Assembly: GCA_023392595.1 (NCBI GenBank)
Contig: JAEVYU010000067.1
Span: 1-64,000, forward strand
Length of the DNA stretch: 64,000 bases
Source: Bacillota bacterium
GTDB lineage: Bacteria; Bacillota; UBA4882; UBA8346
Direction: 5' to 3'
Positions 9,017 through 17,695 of the stretch are shown here, one piece after another. Numbering within the stretch: the stretch's first letter is position 1; each line of letters starts with the position of its first letter. The position numbers were made by a program, and so were the translations under genes. The notes under the pieces are model-generated. The model did no database searches. It worked only from the letters and a program-made list of their open reading frames with translations, and had not been told where the DNA came from.

Positions 9017-9883
9017 TCAAGCTTTAAGCGCCTCGGCTCCACCAACAATTTCAGCAATTTCCGTAGTAATCTGGCTTTGTCGAATCCGGTTCATCTGGAG
9101 TTGATAACGCTCAATCAATTCGCCGGCATTATCCGTAGCCGAAGACATCGCCGTCATTCTAGCCCCTAATTCACCGACCTCAGTCTCCAGGAAAGCCCGG
9201 TAAATCTCACTTTCGATATAACGCGGCAATATACTGTCCAAAATGCTTTCCTGATTCGGTTCAAAAATAAACAGACCATGTTCCTCTTTTAAACGGGCCT
9301 TTGACGGATCAATCGGCAAAAGTTGAAAAGCTCTGGGCTTTTGGGTAACCGTTGAATAAAATTTCGAATAATAAAGATAAATTTGGTCGAATTGTTCATC
9401 CAGATAAAACTGTGATAATTCTTTGGCCAATTTTTGAACTTCCATATAGGGAAGACCTGTTACCCCTGAGGGAAATCTTTTATAAACTTCGATCTTCCGT
9501 GAGGCAAACCTTTGATATCCTTTTGAGCCCAAAAGATAAAAAGAAACTTCCGCCTGGCCCTGAAACTTTAAACTAAACTGGTAGGCCCCATCGGCAATTT
9601 TCAGGTGAAAGCCACCGGCCATGCCCCGGTCTCCGGTAAAAACGAGAATTAATACTCGTTTATTCTTTCGATGGGGTCTCAGCAAGGGGTTAAAGGACCA
9701 AGGAGTCAAAGAAGCCAAATCTAAGGTTGCTTCAGCAATTTTGCGTGCATAAGGGCGAGTTGATTCCAATTGTTGCTGGGCCCTTTTGAGGCGGGCCGTT
9801 GCAACCATTTTCATTGCCTTCGTTATTTGCTGAATGTTTTTAGTGGATTTAATCTTAATGCGCAGATCACGAATCGTTGCCAT
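9017..9883 (-). CDS. atpG: F1 ATP synthase gamma subunit
   Basis: A 288-residue gamma subunit, the central rotor shaft. The N-terminal helix (MATIRDLRIKIKSTKNI) and the C-terminal helix (RMTAMSSATDNAGELI) are well conserved, and the middle Rossmann-like domain is complete. The ATG at 9883 is favoured because GAAGG lies about 9 bases upstream and MATIRDL is the family start; a longer reading adds six residues. Confidence 0.96.
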   Translation of the reverse strand: MATIRDLRIKIKSTKNIQQITKAMKMVATARLKRAQQQLESTRPYARKIAEATLDLASLTPWSFNPLLRPHRKNKRVLILVFTGDRGMAGGFHLKIADGAYQFSLKFQGQAEVSFYLLGSKGYQRFASRKIEVYKRFPSGVTGLPYMEVQKLAKELSQFYLDEQFDQIYLYYSKFYSTVTQKPRAFQLLPIDPSKARLKEEHGLFIFEPNQESILDSILPRYIESEIYRAFLETEVGELGARMTAMSSATDNAGELIERYQLQMNRIRQSQITTEIAEIVGGAEALKA

Positions 9884-10030
9884 CAACATACCTTCAGTCA
9901 AAAATTATTTTAAAAGCTTTTTACTATTTGGCTTCGAGAATGGCAATCTCAAAAGAACAACTAATCATTGAGCTAACTCAAACCTGATTTAAAACTCTTT
10001 CAAAACGCTATCCTCCATAATGAGTAACGC

Positions 10031-11545
10031 TTAGCAAGTAGCTTTAAAACGCTCTTTAAACCGGCTCAATAAACTTTTGAGTTCAGTTGTCAGTTCGTCA
10101 TTGAAAGCCCGTGTTTGGGAAATCTTTTGGTAGAAGGATTCGCCTTCCGATTGCATAAAGTGCAAAAAGTCCTTTTCGAAACGCTTAATTTCGGAAATTT
10201 CCACATCATCCATGTAACCGTTGGTCACTGCATAAATAACCACCACTTGCTGGAAAACATTCATCGGCTTATATTGTTCTTGCTTTAATACTTCAATAAC
10301 CCGCGCACCCCGGGCTAACTGAGCCTTGGACACTTTATCCAAATCCGCTCCGAAAGAAGCGAAAGCCTCCAAAGCGCGATATTGGGCCAAATCTAGTCTT
10401 AGGCGTCCAGCCACTTGTTTAACAGCCTTAATTTGAGCATCACCGCCAACACGGGAAACTGATAAACCCACGTTAACAGCCGGACGAACGCCGCTGAAAA
10501 ACAATTCGGTTCCTAGAATAATCTGACCATCGGTAATCGAGATTACATTGGTCGGAATATAAGCCGAAACATCCCCCGCCTGAGTCTCAACAATCGGTAA
10601 CGCTGTTAAGGAACCGCCGCCGTTAGCCGCATTTAACTTAACAGCCCGTTCCAGCAAACGGGAATGCAAATAGAATACATCACCAGGATAAGCTTCACGT
10701 CCTGGCGGACGTCGCAGTAATAAGGACATGGAACGATAGGCTATCGCATGTTTTGATAGGTCATCATAAATGACTAAAACATCCTTACCCTGCTCCATAA
10801 AATATTCGCCGATTGCGCAACCCGAAAAAGGAGCCAAATATTGTAAAGGCGCCGTATCACTGGCGGTAGCCGCCACAACAAGCGAATATTTCATAGCGCC
10901 TTTACTTTCCAGGGTCTGAACAACCTGTGCCAAGGTTGATGTTTTCTGGCCGATACATACATAAATACAAATAACGCCGGTATCTTTTTGATTTAGGATG
11001 GTATCAATGGCAATTGCCGTTTTCCCGGTTTGGCGGTCGCCGATAATCAGCTCCCGTTGGCCGCGGCCAATCGGGATCATGGCATCAATCGCCTTCAGTC
11101 CGGTTTGCATTGGGACCTTTACCGGTTCCCTTTTGGAGATACCGGGTGCTATCCGTTCCGCGGGACGTGTCTGCGTGGTTTTTACAGGTCCCTTTCCGTC
11201 GATGGGTTCACCCAGCGGATTAACTACCCGTCCAATCATCGCATCACCGACCGGGACTTCCACGACACGATTGGTCCTCTTAACCAGATCGCCCTCTTTG
11301 ATAAGAGTCTCCGATCCGAATAAGACACATCCCACATTATCTTCTTCAAGATTTAAAGCCATTCCATAAACCTGGTTTGGAAATTCCAGGAGCTCGCCCA
11401 TCATCGCTTTTTCCAAGCCGTAAATACGGGCGATGCCATCTCCTACTTCAAGTACTGTACCGGTTTCCTGGGCCTCAAAATCAAGTTGATACTTGTCTAT
11501 TTGTTCTTTTAGAACCGCAATGATTTCGTCAGTAGCAAAGCGCAT
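10031..11545 (-). CDS. atpA: F1 ATP synthase alpha subunit
   Basis: A 504-residue regulatory and nucleotide-binding subunit. It has the Walker A motif GDRQTGKTA, the DELSEED-analogous C-terminal helical domain and the conserved LLLRRPPGREAYPGDVFY segment. AAAGGA precedes its ATG. A 147-base gap separates it from atpG, larger than usual in this operon; nothing recognisable is in the gap. Confidence 0.98.
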   Translation of the reverse strand: MRFATDEIIAVLKEQIDKYQLDFEAQETGTVLEVGDGIARIYGLEKAMMGELLEFPNQVYGMALNLEEDNVGCVLFGSETLIKEGDLVKRTNRVVEVPVGDAMIGRVVNPLGEPIDGKGPVKTTQTRPAERIAPGISKREPVKVPMQTGLKAIDAMIPIGRGQRELIIGDRQTGKTAIAIDTILNQKDTGVICIYVCIGQKTSTLAQVVQTLESKGAMKYSLVVAATASDTAPLQYLAPFSGCAIGEYFMEQGKDVLVIYDDLSKHAIAYRSMSLLLRRPPGREAYPGDVFYLHSRLLERAVKLNAANGGGSLTALPIVETQAGDVSAYIPTNVISITDGQIILGTELFFSGVRPAVNVGLSVSRVGGDAQIKAVKQVAGRLRLDLAQYRALEAFASFGADLDKVSKAQLARGARVIEVLKQEQYKPMNVFQQVVVIYAVTNGYMDDVEISEIKRFEKDFLHFMQSEGESFYQKISQTRAFNDELTTELKSLLSRFKERFKATC

Positions 11546-11560
11546 GGTTATCGTCCTTTA

Positions 11561-12121
11561 CTAAGATAATTCCGCAGCGATATCCGTTTCCGTGATTAAC
11601 AAACGTTTCAAGGCATTTAATTGCCCAGACAACGAACCATCAATCAATTCATCACCGCGTCTAATAATAATCCCGCCTACTAAATTAGGATTTTCCTTAT
11701 ATTGTAGAGAAACATTGGTATGCCAAGCTTTTTCCAAAGCTTTACCGATAGAATTGCGTTTTTCTTCCGACAAGGGTAAAGCCGAAATTAATTCTACAAC
11801 TTGGTAACCTTGGGCTTTTAAAGCCTGATCAACGACGGATTCCAGAATCGGTAACAATAAATTTTCCCGCCGCCGCTCGAAAATCAAATTCAAAAAGTTT
11901 ACAAATTCTTTCGGAGGTTTATTTTTAGCCGTCAAACGTTGTAAAATTTCCCGTTTCGCCGTTACCGGCACATTGGGATGTTTTAAAAAATTCCGTAATT
12001 CAGCTAATTGTAAATTCTCGATCAAATCTTTAGCAACAGTGAGTACCGGATCGATGATGTTTTTCTCTTTGGCGAGTTCCACGATAGCCCGACCGTAATT
12101 TAAGGCTGCCTGAGAATTCAT
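11561..12121 (-). CDS. atpH: ATP synthase delta subunit
   Basis: A 186-residue OSCP/delta subunit, part of the peripheral stalk that holds F1. The N-terminal helical domain (ALNYGRAIVELAKEKN) and the C-terminal signature around 'NPNLVGGIIIRRGDELIDGS' are present. It starts two bases after the atpF stop. Confidence 0.95.
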   Translation of the reverse strand: MNSQAALNYGRAIVELAKEKNIIDPVLTVAKDLIENLQLAELRNFLKHPNVPVTAKREILQRLTAKNKPPKEFVNFLNLIFERRRENLLLPILESVVDQALKAQGYQVVELISALPLSEEKRNSIGKALEKAWHTNVSLQYKENPNLVGGIIIRRGDELIDGSLSGQLNALKRLLITETDIAAELS

Positions 12122-12123
12122 TG

Positions 12124-12612
12124 TTAAGCCCCTTTCTCGATTGAGTTCAGGACTCCACGAACCAGGGATTCGTTAATATCAACAGTCATTTTATCACCGA
12201 TTACTCTCGAAGCAGCAGAAATAGCCAGTTTGACCGCTCCATCCCGCAATTCTTCCTGAGCGGCTTTTTTGGCCCGTTCAATTTCAGCTTGATTCCGCTG
12301 CCGCAAATCTTCGGCTTCCTGACGGGCTTTATTAATAATCTCTTCCCGTACATGTTCAGCCTCAGCCCGGGCGTTATCGACCATTTGGGATGCTTCAAGG
12401 CTAGCCTTCTCAAGGGCTATTTTGGCTTCCCGCTGTTTCTGTTCCCAGATTTCCTTGGATTTTTGCGCTTCAGCAAGATCATTGGCGATTTTCTGCTTGC
12501 GTTGTTCCAAAATACCTTGAATAGGACGATAAAGGAGGAAAACCAGGACAACCACTAACACTAAAAAATTAAAAACCATAAAGAAAAATGTCCCAGTCAA
12601 CTTTAGCTCCAT
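12124..12612 (-). CDS. atpF: ATP synthase b subunit
   Basis: A 162-residue b subunit with one N-terminal membrane span (about 6-28, ending LYRPIQGILEQRK) and then a long charged helix (about 35-130) that forms the peripheral stalk. GGAGG precedes the ATG. It is followed by atpH with a 2-base gap. Confidence 0.95.
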   Translation of the reverse strand: MELKLTGTFFFMVFNFLVLVVVLVFLLYRPIQGILEQRKQKIANDLAEAQKSKEIWEQKQREAKIALEKASLEASQMVDNARAEAEHVREEIINKARQEAEDLRQRNQAEIERAKKAAQEELRDGAVKLAISAASRVIGDKMTVDINESLVRGVLNSIEKGA

Positions 12613-12733
12613 TGCAAAACCTCCTTACCCAACAAGTTCACTCATTTATAAAGCTAATCTTCAAATAATAAAAGCAAATTTTATGAGAAAATAAAAATCA
12701 AACCGTTGAATCCCCTGTTAAAGGTAATCCAAA

Positions 12734-12967
12734 TCAGACAATTTTTCCAATCAGCATAAAAGCAATAACGATGGTGATTAAAGGCATAACTTCCAACATA
12801 CCCATACCAATCAGCATGGAAGTAAAGAGCCGGTTATAAGCCTCTGGTTGGCGCGCCATTCCTTCGAGGGCTGTGGCAACAACTTTGGCATCCCCAAAAG
12901 CTGCTGAAAAACTCGCTCCAAAACAAATAATTGCTACTACAATCGCTACAATCATCCCTAAAGTCAT
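12734..12967 (-). CDS. atpE: ATP synthase c subunit with an extra helix-1 carboxylate
   Basis: A 77-residue hairpin of two membrane helices joined by the polar loop ARQPEA (38-43). The ion-binding glutamate is E59 in helix 2. Helix 1 has D26 at the position occupied by the glutamine of the Ilyobacter sodium-binding site, judged by counting from the shared RQPEA loop, and the usual GxGxGxG packing motif is replaced by small residues in the pattern S-x-S-x-A-x-G (19-25). The residue after E59 is valine, not serine or threonine. Whether the ring carries protons or sodium cannot be settled from this. CGGAGG precedes the ATG. Confidence 0.95.
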   Translation of the reverse strand: MTLGMIVAIVVAIICFGASFSAAFGDAKVVATALEGMARQPEAYNRLFTSMLIGMGMLEVMPLITIVIAFMLIGKIV

Positions 12968-12997
12968 TCTTAGACACCTCCGAATATTTTTGGTTGT

Positions 12998-13660
12998 TTA
13001 ATGATTATCCTCATGAGATACGGATAAGCCCGTATAGGATACAGTTAATATGGTAAACAGATAGGCTTGAATACCGCCGATAAAGATACTGAGCGCTAGC
13101 CATAAATCAGGGACCAAGACCGGAAAATTCTCGGTCAAAACCTCCAGCAAAATTTCACCGGCTACGATATTGGCGTATAACCGGATTGCCAAGCTGAGGG
13201 GTCTGGTCACCAAATCAAGGATATGAATCAGCACAAAAGGAGCAAAAGGTTGGAAGTAATGTTTCGCATAATTCTTGAAACCCACCGCTTTGATGGAAAT
13301 AAACTGCAACCAGACAACCCAAATCACAGCCAGGGCGCCTGTCACGTTAATATCTTTGGTGGGTGATGAAAATCCCGGGATTAAGCCTAACATATTGGAG
13401 ATTACAATAAATAGAAACAAGGAACTGAAAAAGTAGGTATATTTGAGGCCGTGTTCACCAATGCCGCTCCGGATAATTCCCTGGACGAATTCAATCAGAT
13501 ATTCCATCGCATTTTGCCAGCCCTTGGGAATCCAGCTTGCATTGCGCCGCGCAATCCAGGCAATAAAAATAATAATCGCCATTACAATCCAGGTCATGAT
13601 CACTATCTTTAAATTTAATTCAAGTCCAAACCAATGCACAACCTGAGGTTCAAGTTCCAT
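12998..13660 (-). CDS. atpB: ATP synthase a subunit
   Basis: A 220-residue multi-span a subunit that forms the ion half-channels next to the c-ring. The essential arginine lies in the conserved RPLSLAIRLYANIVAGE segment, and the C-terminal helix has the usual 'IGGIQAYLFTILTVSYTG' ending. Length fits the short Bacillota type. Confidence 0.96.
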   Translation of the reverse strand: MELEPQVVHWFGLELNLKIVIMTWIVMAIIIFIAWIARRNASWIPKGWQNAMEYLIEFVQGIIRSGIGEHGLKYTYFFSSLFLFIVISNMLGLIPGFSSPTKDINVTGALAVIWVVWLQFISIKAVGFKNYAKHYFQPFAPFVLIHILDLVTRPLSLAIRLYANIVAGEILLEVLTENFPVLVPDLWLALSIFIGGIQAYLFTILTVSYTGLSVSHEDNH

Positions 13661-13689
13661 GATGATTCCTCTTTTGTCATATTGCAGAT

Positions 13690-14049
13690 TTATATTTTTA
13701 AATTTCTAAATTTGTAAGCGACAAGTTTACTCCAAAGCGGAAGGGTCAAAAGAAAGAGCGCAAAACCAAAAAACTCATTTCGCGAAAGCCACCAGGATCC
13801 CAATTTCAAAAAAGCGATCATATTGACAATGCGAAGAACAAACCCCGTTATAAATCCGGGTAACAGCATACCATGCATACCATTACCTGATTTTGTTTTT
13901 CGAGCCAGAACTTTAAAGCGGAGCCATTGCCAAAAAATATCAAAACCAATCCCCTCCATTGCCAGTATCAGAGCACCGGCATATCCATGGATCGGGATGA
14001 GTAAAACAGCCATTAAAATACCCACCAGCACAGTCACAAAGACAATCAT
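13690..14049 (-). CDS. AtpI-like small membrane protein of the ATP synthase operon
   Basis: A 119-residue hydrophobic protein with about four predicted spans. Sequence similarity to AtpI is weak, but it sits exactly where atpI stands in Bacillota operons, between atpZ and atpB. AtpI proteins assist c-ring assembly. Its ATG overlaps the atpZ stop (ATGA). The call rests mainly on position and topology. Confidence 0.65.
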   Translation of the reverse strand: MIVFVTVLVGILMAVLLIPIHGYAGALILAMEGIGFDIFWQWLRFKVLARKTKSGNGMHGMLLPGFITGFVLRIVNMIAFLKLGSWWLSRNEFFGFALFLLTLPLWSKLVAYKFRNLKI

Positions 14050-14297
14050 TTTTTTGAACCCATCTTTAATGCAAAAGTGAACATTTCATATAAACCCAAG
14101 GCCAAACCCACAAATACACCAATAATCGACATATTAGCCCACTGAAACTTGCGTTCCAATAAACGCCCTAAGAAATAACCCCCAAACATTAAAACTCCAA
14201 CGTTAAGGCTGGAAAAACTATAAATAGCGAAAGTTTGCCACATTTCTTTGGTACTATGGTTATCTCTTTTGTCGTTAATGGTTTTCCTCCGTTTCAT
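14046..14297 (-). CDS. AtpZ/AtpI-like F0-associated protein
   Basis: An 83-residue two-span protein. The pattern (first span ending in 'GGYFLGRLLERKF', second span 'IIGVFVGLALGLYEMF') matches the AtpZ/AtpQ small proteins encoded at the head of many ATP synthase operons. It is the first gene of the operon here. A role in divalent cation transport or assembly has been proposed for the family; nothing in the sequence decides this. Confidence 0.75.
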   Translation of the reverse strand: MKRRKTINDKRDNHSTKEMWQTFAIYSFSSLNVGVLMFGGYFLGRLLERKFQWANMSIIGVFVGLALGLYEMFTFALKMGSKK

Positions 14298-14408
14298 ACG
14301 GTCCCGCCCGCGGCAAAGGATTTACAAATAAAGTTCTAAAACATAACTTGCTCTATGGTTAAATATAACACTTTCCCTGATTTTGAAAAGCCTTTTTTTG
14401 TTAATTTT

Positions 14409-15557
14409 CTATGACGGAATGAAATCCATGGGCTTATCCAGCGTAAAACCAAAATAATAACGGAGTCCGGCTAAAATTCTTTCCGTGGCTCTCCCATCGC
14501 CATAAGGATTGACCGCCTTTGACATTTTCAAATATTCTTCCGTTTCATTTAACAGTGAGTTCACAGCACCGGTAATTCTTTCAGTATTTGTGCCAACCAG
14601 TTTTACTGTTCCGGCAGCAACCGCCTCAGGCCGTTCCGTTTTTTCCCGCAAGACCAGAACCGGTTTTCCCAGTGACGGCGCTTCTTCCTGGATACCGCCG
14701 GAATCGGTAATGATTAAATAGGAGTCGGCCATCGCTTTAATCATGGATAGGTAATCCAACGGCTCTACCAATTGAACCCGGGGTTCGGATTGAAAAGCGT
14801 TGTAAAAGGCTTGCCGGACCAATGGGTTTAAATGTACCGGTATCATTAGATTAACCAACGGATTTGTTTTTATGATATCCTCTAAAGCTTTGATAACGTT
14901 TTGCAACGGCTGGCCCCAGCTCTCACGGCGGTGGGCAGTAACCAGTATCAGCCGCCTTTCGTTTTGGTTATTCACTTGAATATCTTTCAAGCAATAATGC
15001 AAGGCGTCAATCACCGTATTGCCTGTAACAAAAATAGTTCCCGCCGGTATGTTTTCCTTCAGCAAGTTTTCTTTTGCCGCCCTGGTCGGAGCGAAGTGGA
15101 GATCGGCGATTCTCCCTGTAAGCAAGCGGTTGATTTCTTCAGGATAGGGTTGCTTTTTATCCCCAGTCCTTAAACCGGCTTCAACATGTCCTACCGCAAT
15201 ATGTTGATAAAATGCGGCTAAACCGCCGGCGAAAGTAGTGGTCGTATCCCCGTGAACTAATAATAAATCAGGAGCTTCCACCTTTAAAACCGGTTCTAAA
15301 CCTTTTAAGACCCTGCATGTTATCTCTGTCAAGCTTTGACCGGGGGACATAATATTTAGATCATATTCGGGCTTAATATTAAAAAGCTTCAGGACTTGAT
15401 CCAACATTTCCCGATGTTGAGCCGTTACAACAGTCTTGACTTCAAAATCCGGAGTACTTTTGAGCATATTGACGACTGGAGCCATTTTGATTGCTTCCGG
15501 CCGTGTGCCGAAGACCACCATGATTTTTTTCGTCCCTGATTTGAAAGTGTGAGTCAA
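14409..15557 (-). CDS. wecB: UDP-N-acetylglucosamine 2-epimerase (non-hydrolysing)
   Basis: A 382-residue epimerase converting UDP-GlcNAc to UDP-ManNAc, a precursor for wall or surface polymers. The family start VVFGTRPEAIKMAPV, the VHGDTTTTFAGGLAAFY segment, GHVEAGLRTGD and the ITDSGGIQEEAPSLGKPVLVLRE motif are all intact. The likely start is a TTG at 15557, because no ATG with a ribosome binding site lies earlier and the fold needs the residues before the first internal methionine. Called mnaA in Bacillus. It sits between upp and the atp genes, as in other Bacillota. Confidence 0.95.
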   Translation of the reverse strand: MTHTFKSGTKKIMVVFGTRPEAIKMAPVVNMLKSTPDFEVKTVVTAQHREMLDQVLKLFNIKPEYDLNIMSPGQSLTEITCRVLKGLEPVLKVEAPDLLLVHGDTTTTFAGGLAAFYQHIAVGHVEAGLRTGDKKQPYPEEINRLLTGRIADLHFAPTRAAKENLLKENIPAGTIFVTGNTVIDALHYCLKDIQVNNQNERRLILVTAHRRESWGQPLQNVIKALEDIIKTNPLVNLMIPVHLNPLVRQAFYNAFQSEPRVQLVEPLDYLSMIKAMADSYLIITDSGGIQEEAPSLGKPVLVLREKTERPEAVAAGTVKLVGTNTERITGAVNSLLNETEEYLKMSKAVNPYGDGRATERILAGLRYYFGFTLDKPMDFIPS

Positions 15558-15878
15558 AATAAAAATTTTCCCCCATTATCATTCCTTTAAAGATTAACGC
15601 TACGGTAACATTATTGCAAGAACGATTTCCAAGCCCATTCTTCCAAATTCGCCTGATAAAGTTGTCCTAGCCCATTTAGAAACGTTTTATTCCAAGAAGC
15701 TTGATGATTTAAAACATTACTTCAATATCATCTTCAGGAATTTATAAAAAGTTGCCCCAAAATAAAGTTTGAACCGGAGACGGCAATACGCAACATCATC
15801 AAAATGCAAAGCAATATGCTCGTCCAATTTCACGGTGACTTTCTTTGAGACAACCCTTAAATTCATGTTATAAAATTT
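15558..15878 (-). other. 320-base gap with one possible 49-codon frame
   Basis: No recognised gene is present. On the minus strand a 49-codon frame runs from an ATG at 15866 to a stop at 15717, beginning MNLRVVSKKVTVKLDEH. It has no good ribosome binding site and no family I know, so it may be a gene scrap. Confidence 0.3.
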
Positions 15879-16508
15879 TTATTTTGTGCCGAACAACCGG
15901 TCCCCGGCGTCTCCTAACCCCGGGACGATATAGCCATGGGAATTTAAACGTTCATCAACCGCCGCCACATAAATATCAACATCCGGGTGCTTCTCCTGAA
16001 CATTCTGAATCCCTTCCGGAGCGGCTATCAAGCACATTAAACGAATTTGGGTGGCTCCCCGTTGTTTCAAAAAATGAATTCCGGCAACTGCCGAACCTCC
16101 GGTGGCCAGCATCGGATCGACCAAGATTAACTCCCGTTCCACGATATCCTGAGGGAGTTTGCAATAATACTCAATCGGCTGTAAAGTCTCCGGATCCCGG
16201 TAAACCCCAATATGTCCAACTTTTGCGGTAGGAATTAGCTTGAGAATACCGCCCACCATCCCGAGGCCTGCTCGCAAAATTGGAATTACGGCGATTTTTT
16301 TTCCGGCGATCGTCCGGCAATGGGCTGTAGCAACCGGGGTTTCCACATCAACATCTTCCAGGGAAAAATTACGAGTCACCTCATAGGCCATTAACATTGA
16401 GACTTCTTCAACGAGCTCCCGGAATTCTTTGGCTCCGGTGTTTGAATCACGGATTATCGACAACTTATGTTGGATTAAAGGGTGATCAATAACACAAACT
16501 TTTGACAC
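15879..16508 (-). CDS. upp: uracil phosphoribosyltransferase
   Basis: A 209-residue Upp that makes UMP from uracil and PRPP (pyrimidine salvage). The PRPP-binding loop LVDPMLATGGSAVAG and the C-terminal uracil-binding segment GYIVPGLGDAGDRLFGT are intact. I start it at a GTG at 16508: the reading then opens (M)SKVCVIDHPLIQHKLS, as in known Upp proteins, and GAGGAG lies 9 bases upstream. An ATG three codons earlier touches that ribosome binding site and would be badly spaced. Confidence 0.96.
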   Translation of the reverse strand: MSKVCVIDHPLIQHKLSIIRDSNTGAKEFRELVEEVSMLMAYEVTRNFSLEDVDVETPVATAHCRTIAGKKIAVIPILRAGLGMVGGILKLIPTAKVGHIGVYRDPETLQPIEYYCKLPQDIVERELILVDPMLATGGSAVAGIHFLKQRGATQIRLMCLIAAPEGIQNVQEKHPDVDIYVAAVDERLNSHGYIVPGLGDAGDRLFGTK

Positions 16509-16685
16509 AAGGTTCATCTCCTCATCATTTTTATAAAAACGCGCGCCGAGCGCACGCCAAATCCTTCTATAACACATTTCACAAAGAAAAAAGAACAAGG
16601 CAGGCTCGGTACGAGCAATTTAGCGTTCTTTTTAAGTAAAACATCTTTTTCAATCTTCATACCGTATTGATAAGACGTTGGCTTT

Positions 16686-17399
16686 TCATTCTTCCAAGGA
16701 TTCCTTAATCCGGTTAACAACGGCCTTTAACTTTTCTTTAATTTCATTCGCGCAAATTTTATACATTTCAATATTCTGACCATAAGGATCCGAAATTTCC
16801 AGAGCGGTAAGCCGGGACTGAATCCCTTCCAAATCACGTTTTTCAGCGGCCAACTCTTGGTCCATTTTTTGTTCAAATTGACGCAACTCTTCATCCAGGG
16901 CCCGCATCTGACGGCTCAATTCAAGATTGCGCCGGCGCAGCTGCTCAAGTTTCGGACCTTCCTTGTCCAAATATTTTCTGCGTTTTTCTTCTAAACTTTC
17001 GCGAATCTTTTCAGCCCTTGCCATTAAAGATTCAATTTCCTTTACGCCTTCAGCAAATTCGCTTAATGTAAAAACCTTGTTTTTCGAGGCCGGCATCATA
17101 GTAAGGACGGTATTTTTCTGTTCCAAGGTCATTGTTAAAACCAGGTCCGCTCCATGAATTAATTCTACCGATAACCGCCTGGCCCTATGGGAGCGCATAT
17201 CAATACCTTCTCTGGCCATAACTTCAATCGCGTTTTGGGCCGCGGTTTCTCCGGATATCGCACCGGTTCCCGCCGAAACCACTCTAATTTTGGCAGCCTC
17301 TTCGGCCAAATCCTCGCTCAACATTTTCCGGAGCAAAGCCTCAGCCATACTACTTCTGCAAGTATTACCAGTACAAACAAATAAAACTTGCTTAATCAT
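16686..17399 (-). CDS. YwlE-like protein-arginine phosphatase with coiled-coil insertion
   Basis: A 237-residue member of the low-molecular-weight phosphatase family. The P-loop CTGNTCRS (C9 nucleophile, R15) carries threonine at position 13, the residue that in YwlE favours phospho-arginine over phospho-tyrosine. The general-acid loop is DPYG (D204). Between the end of the core strand (about residue 118) and this loop lies a highly charged, helical insertion of some 80 residues rich in E, K, R and L with heptad spacing, which normal members (about 150 residues) lack. Arginine phosphatase activity is inferred. The gene stands next to tsaC and upp, as ywlE does in Bacillus. The ATG at 17399 is taken in place of a TTG one codon earlier. 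Confidence 0.85.
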   Translation of the reverse strand: MIKQVLFVCTGNTCRSSMAEALLRKMLSEDLAEEAAKIRVVSAGTGAISGETAAQNAIEVMAREGIDMRSHRARRLSVELIHGADLVLTMTLEQKNTVLTMMPASKNKVFTLSEFAEGVKEIESLMARAEKIRESLEEKRRKYLDKEGPKLEQLRRRNLELSRQMRALDEELRQFEQKMDQELAAEKRDLEGIQSRLTALEISDPYGQNIEMYKICANEIKEKLKAVVNRIKESLEE

Positions 17400-17497
17400 C
17401 AATCAGAATCTCTCCCAAAAATTTTTTCTGGAATCCACATAAATTAAATTTAAAAGTTGACACTACTATAAAATGGGTCAAGAAAAAGGACTAAAAA

Positions 17498-17695
17498 ATG
17501 GTTTGGCCTTTAAAAAATGAATTTGGGGATCTCTACCTTTTAGAGTGCCCGGTTTGTCAAAATCGATTTCAATTTCAAGCCCTCAATTTTCAGGGTCATA
17601 CGGTTTGGAATTGCGCATCGTGCAATCATCAAACCGCGCTAAAATTAGTGCCGCTGTTATCCAAAAACACGGCCCCCCGCTCAAAGTTCAATTGA
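17498..17695 (+). CDS. small CxxC zinc-ribbon-like protein
   Basis: A 65-residue frame with two CxxC pairs (CPVC at 18-21 and CASC at 39-42), spaced as in a zinc ribbon. AAGGAC lies upstream of the ATG. It is the only plus-strand gene in this stretch and overlaps the end of the convergent DUF3108 gene by 8 bases. Function unknown; the cysteine pattern makes it more than a chance frame. Confidence 0.55.
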   Translation: MVWPLKNEFGDLYLLECPVCQNRFQFQALNFQGHTVWNCASCNHQTALKLVPLLSKNTAPRSKFN

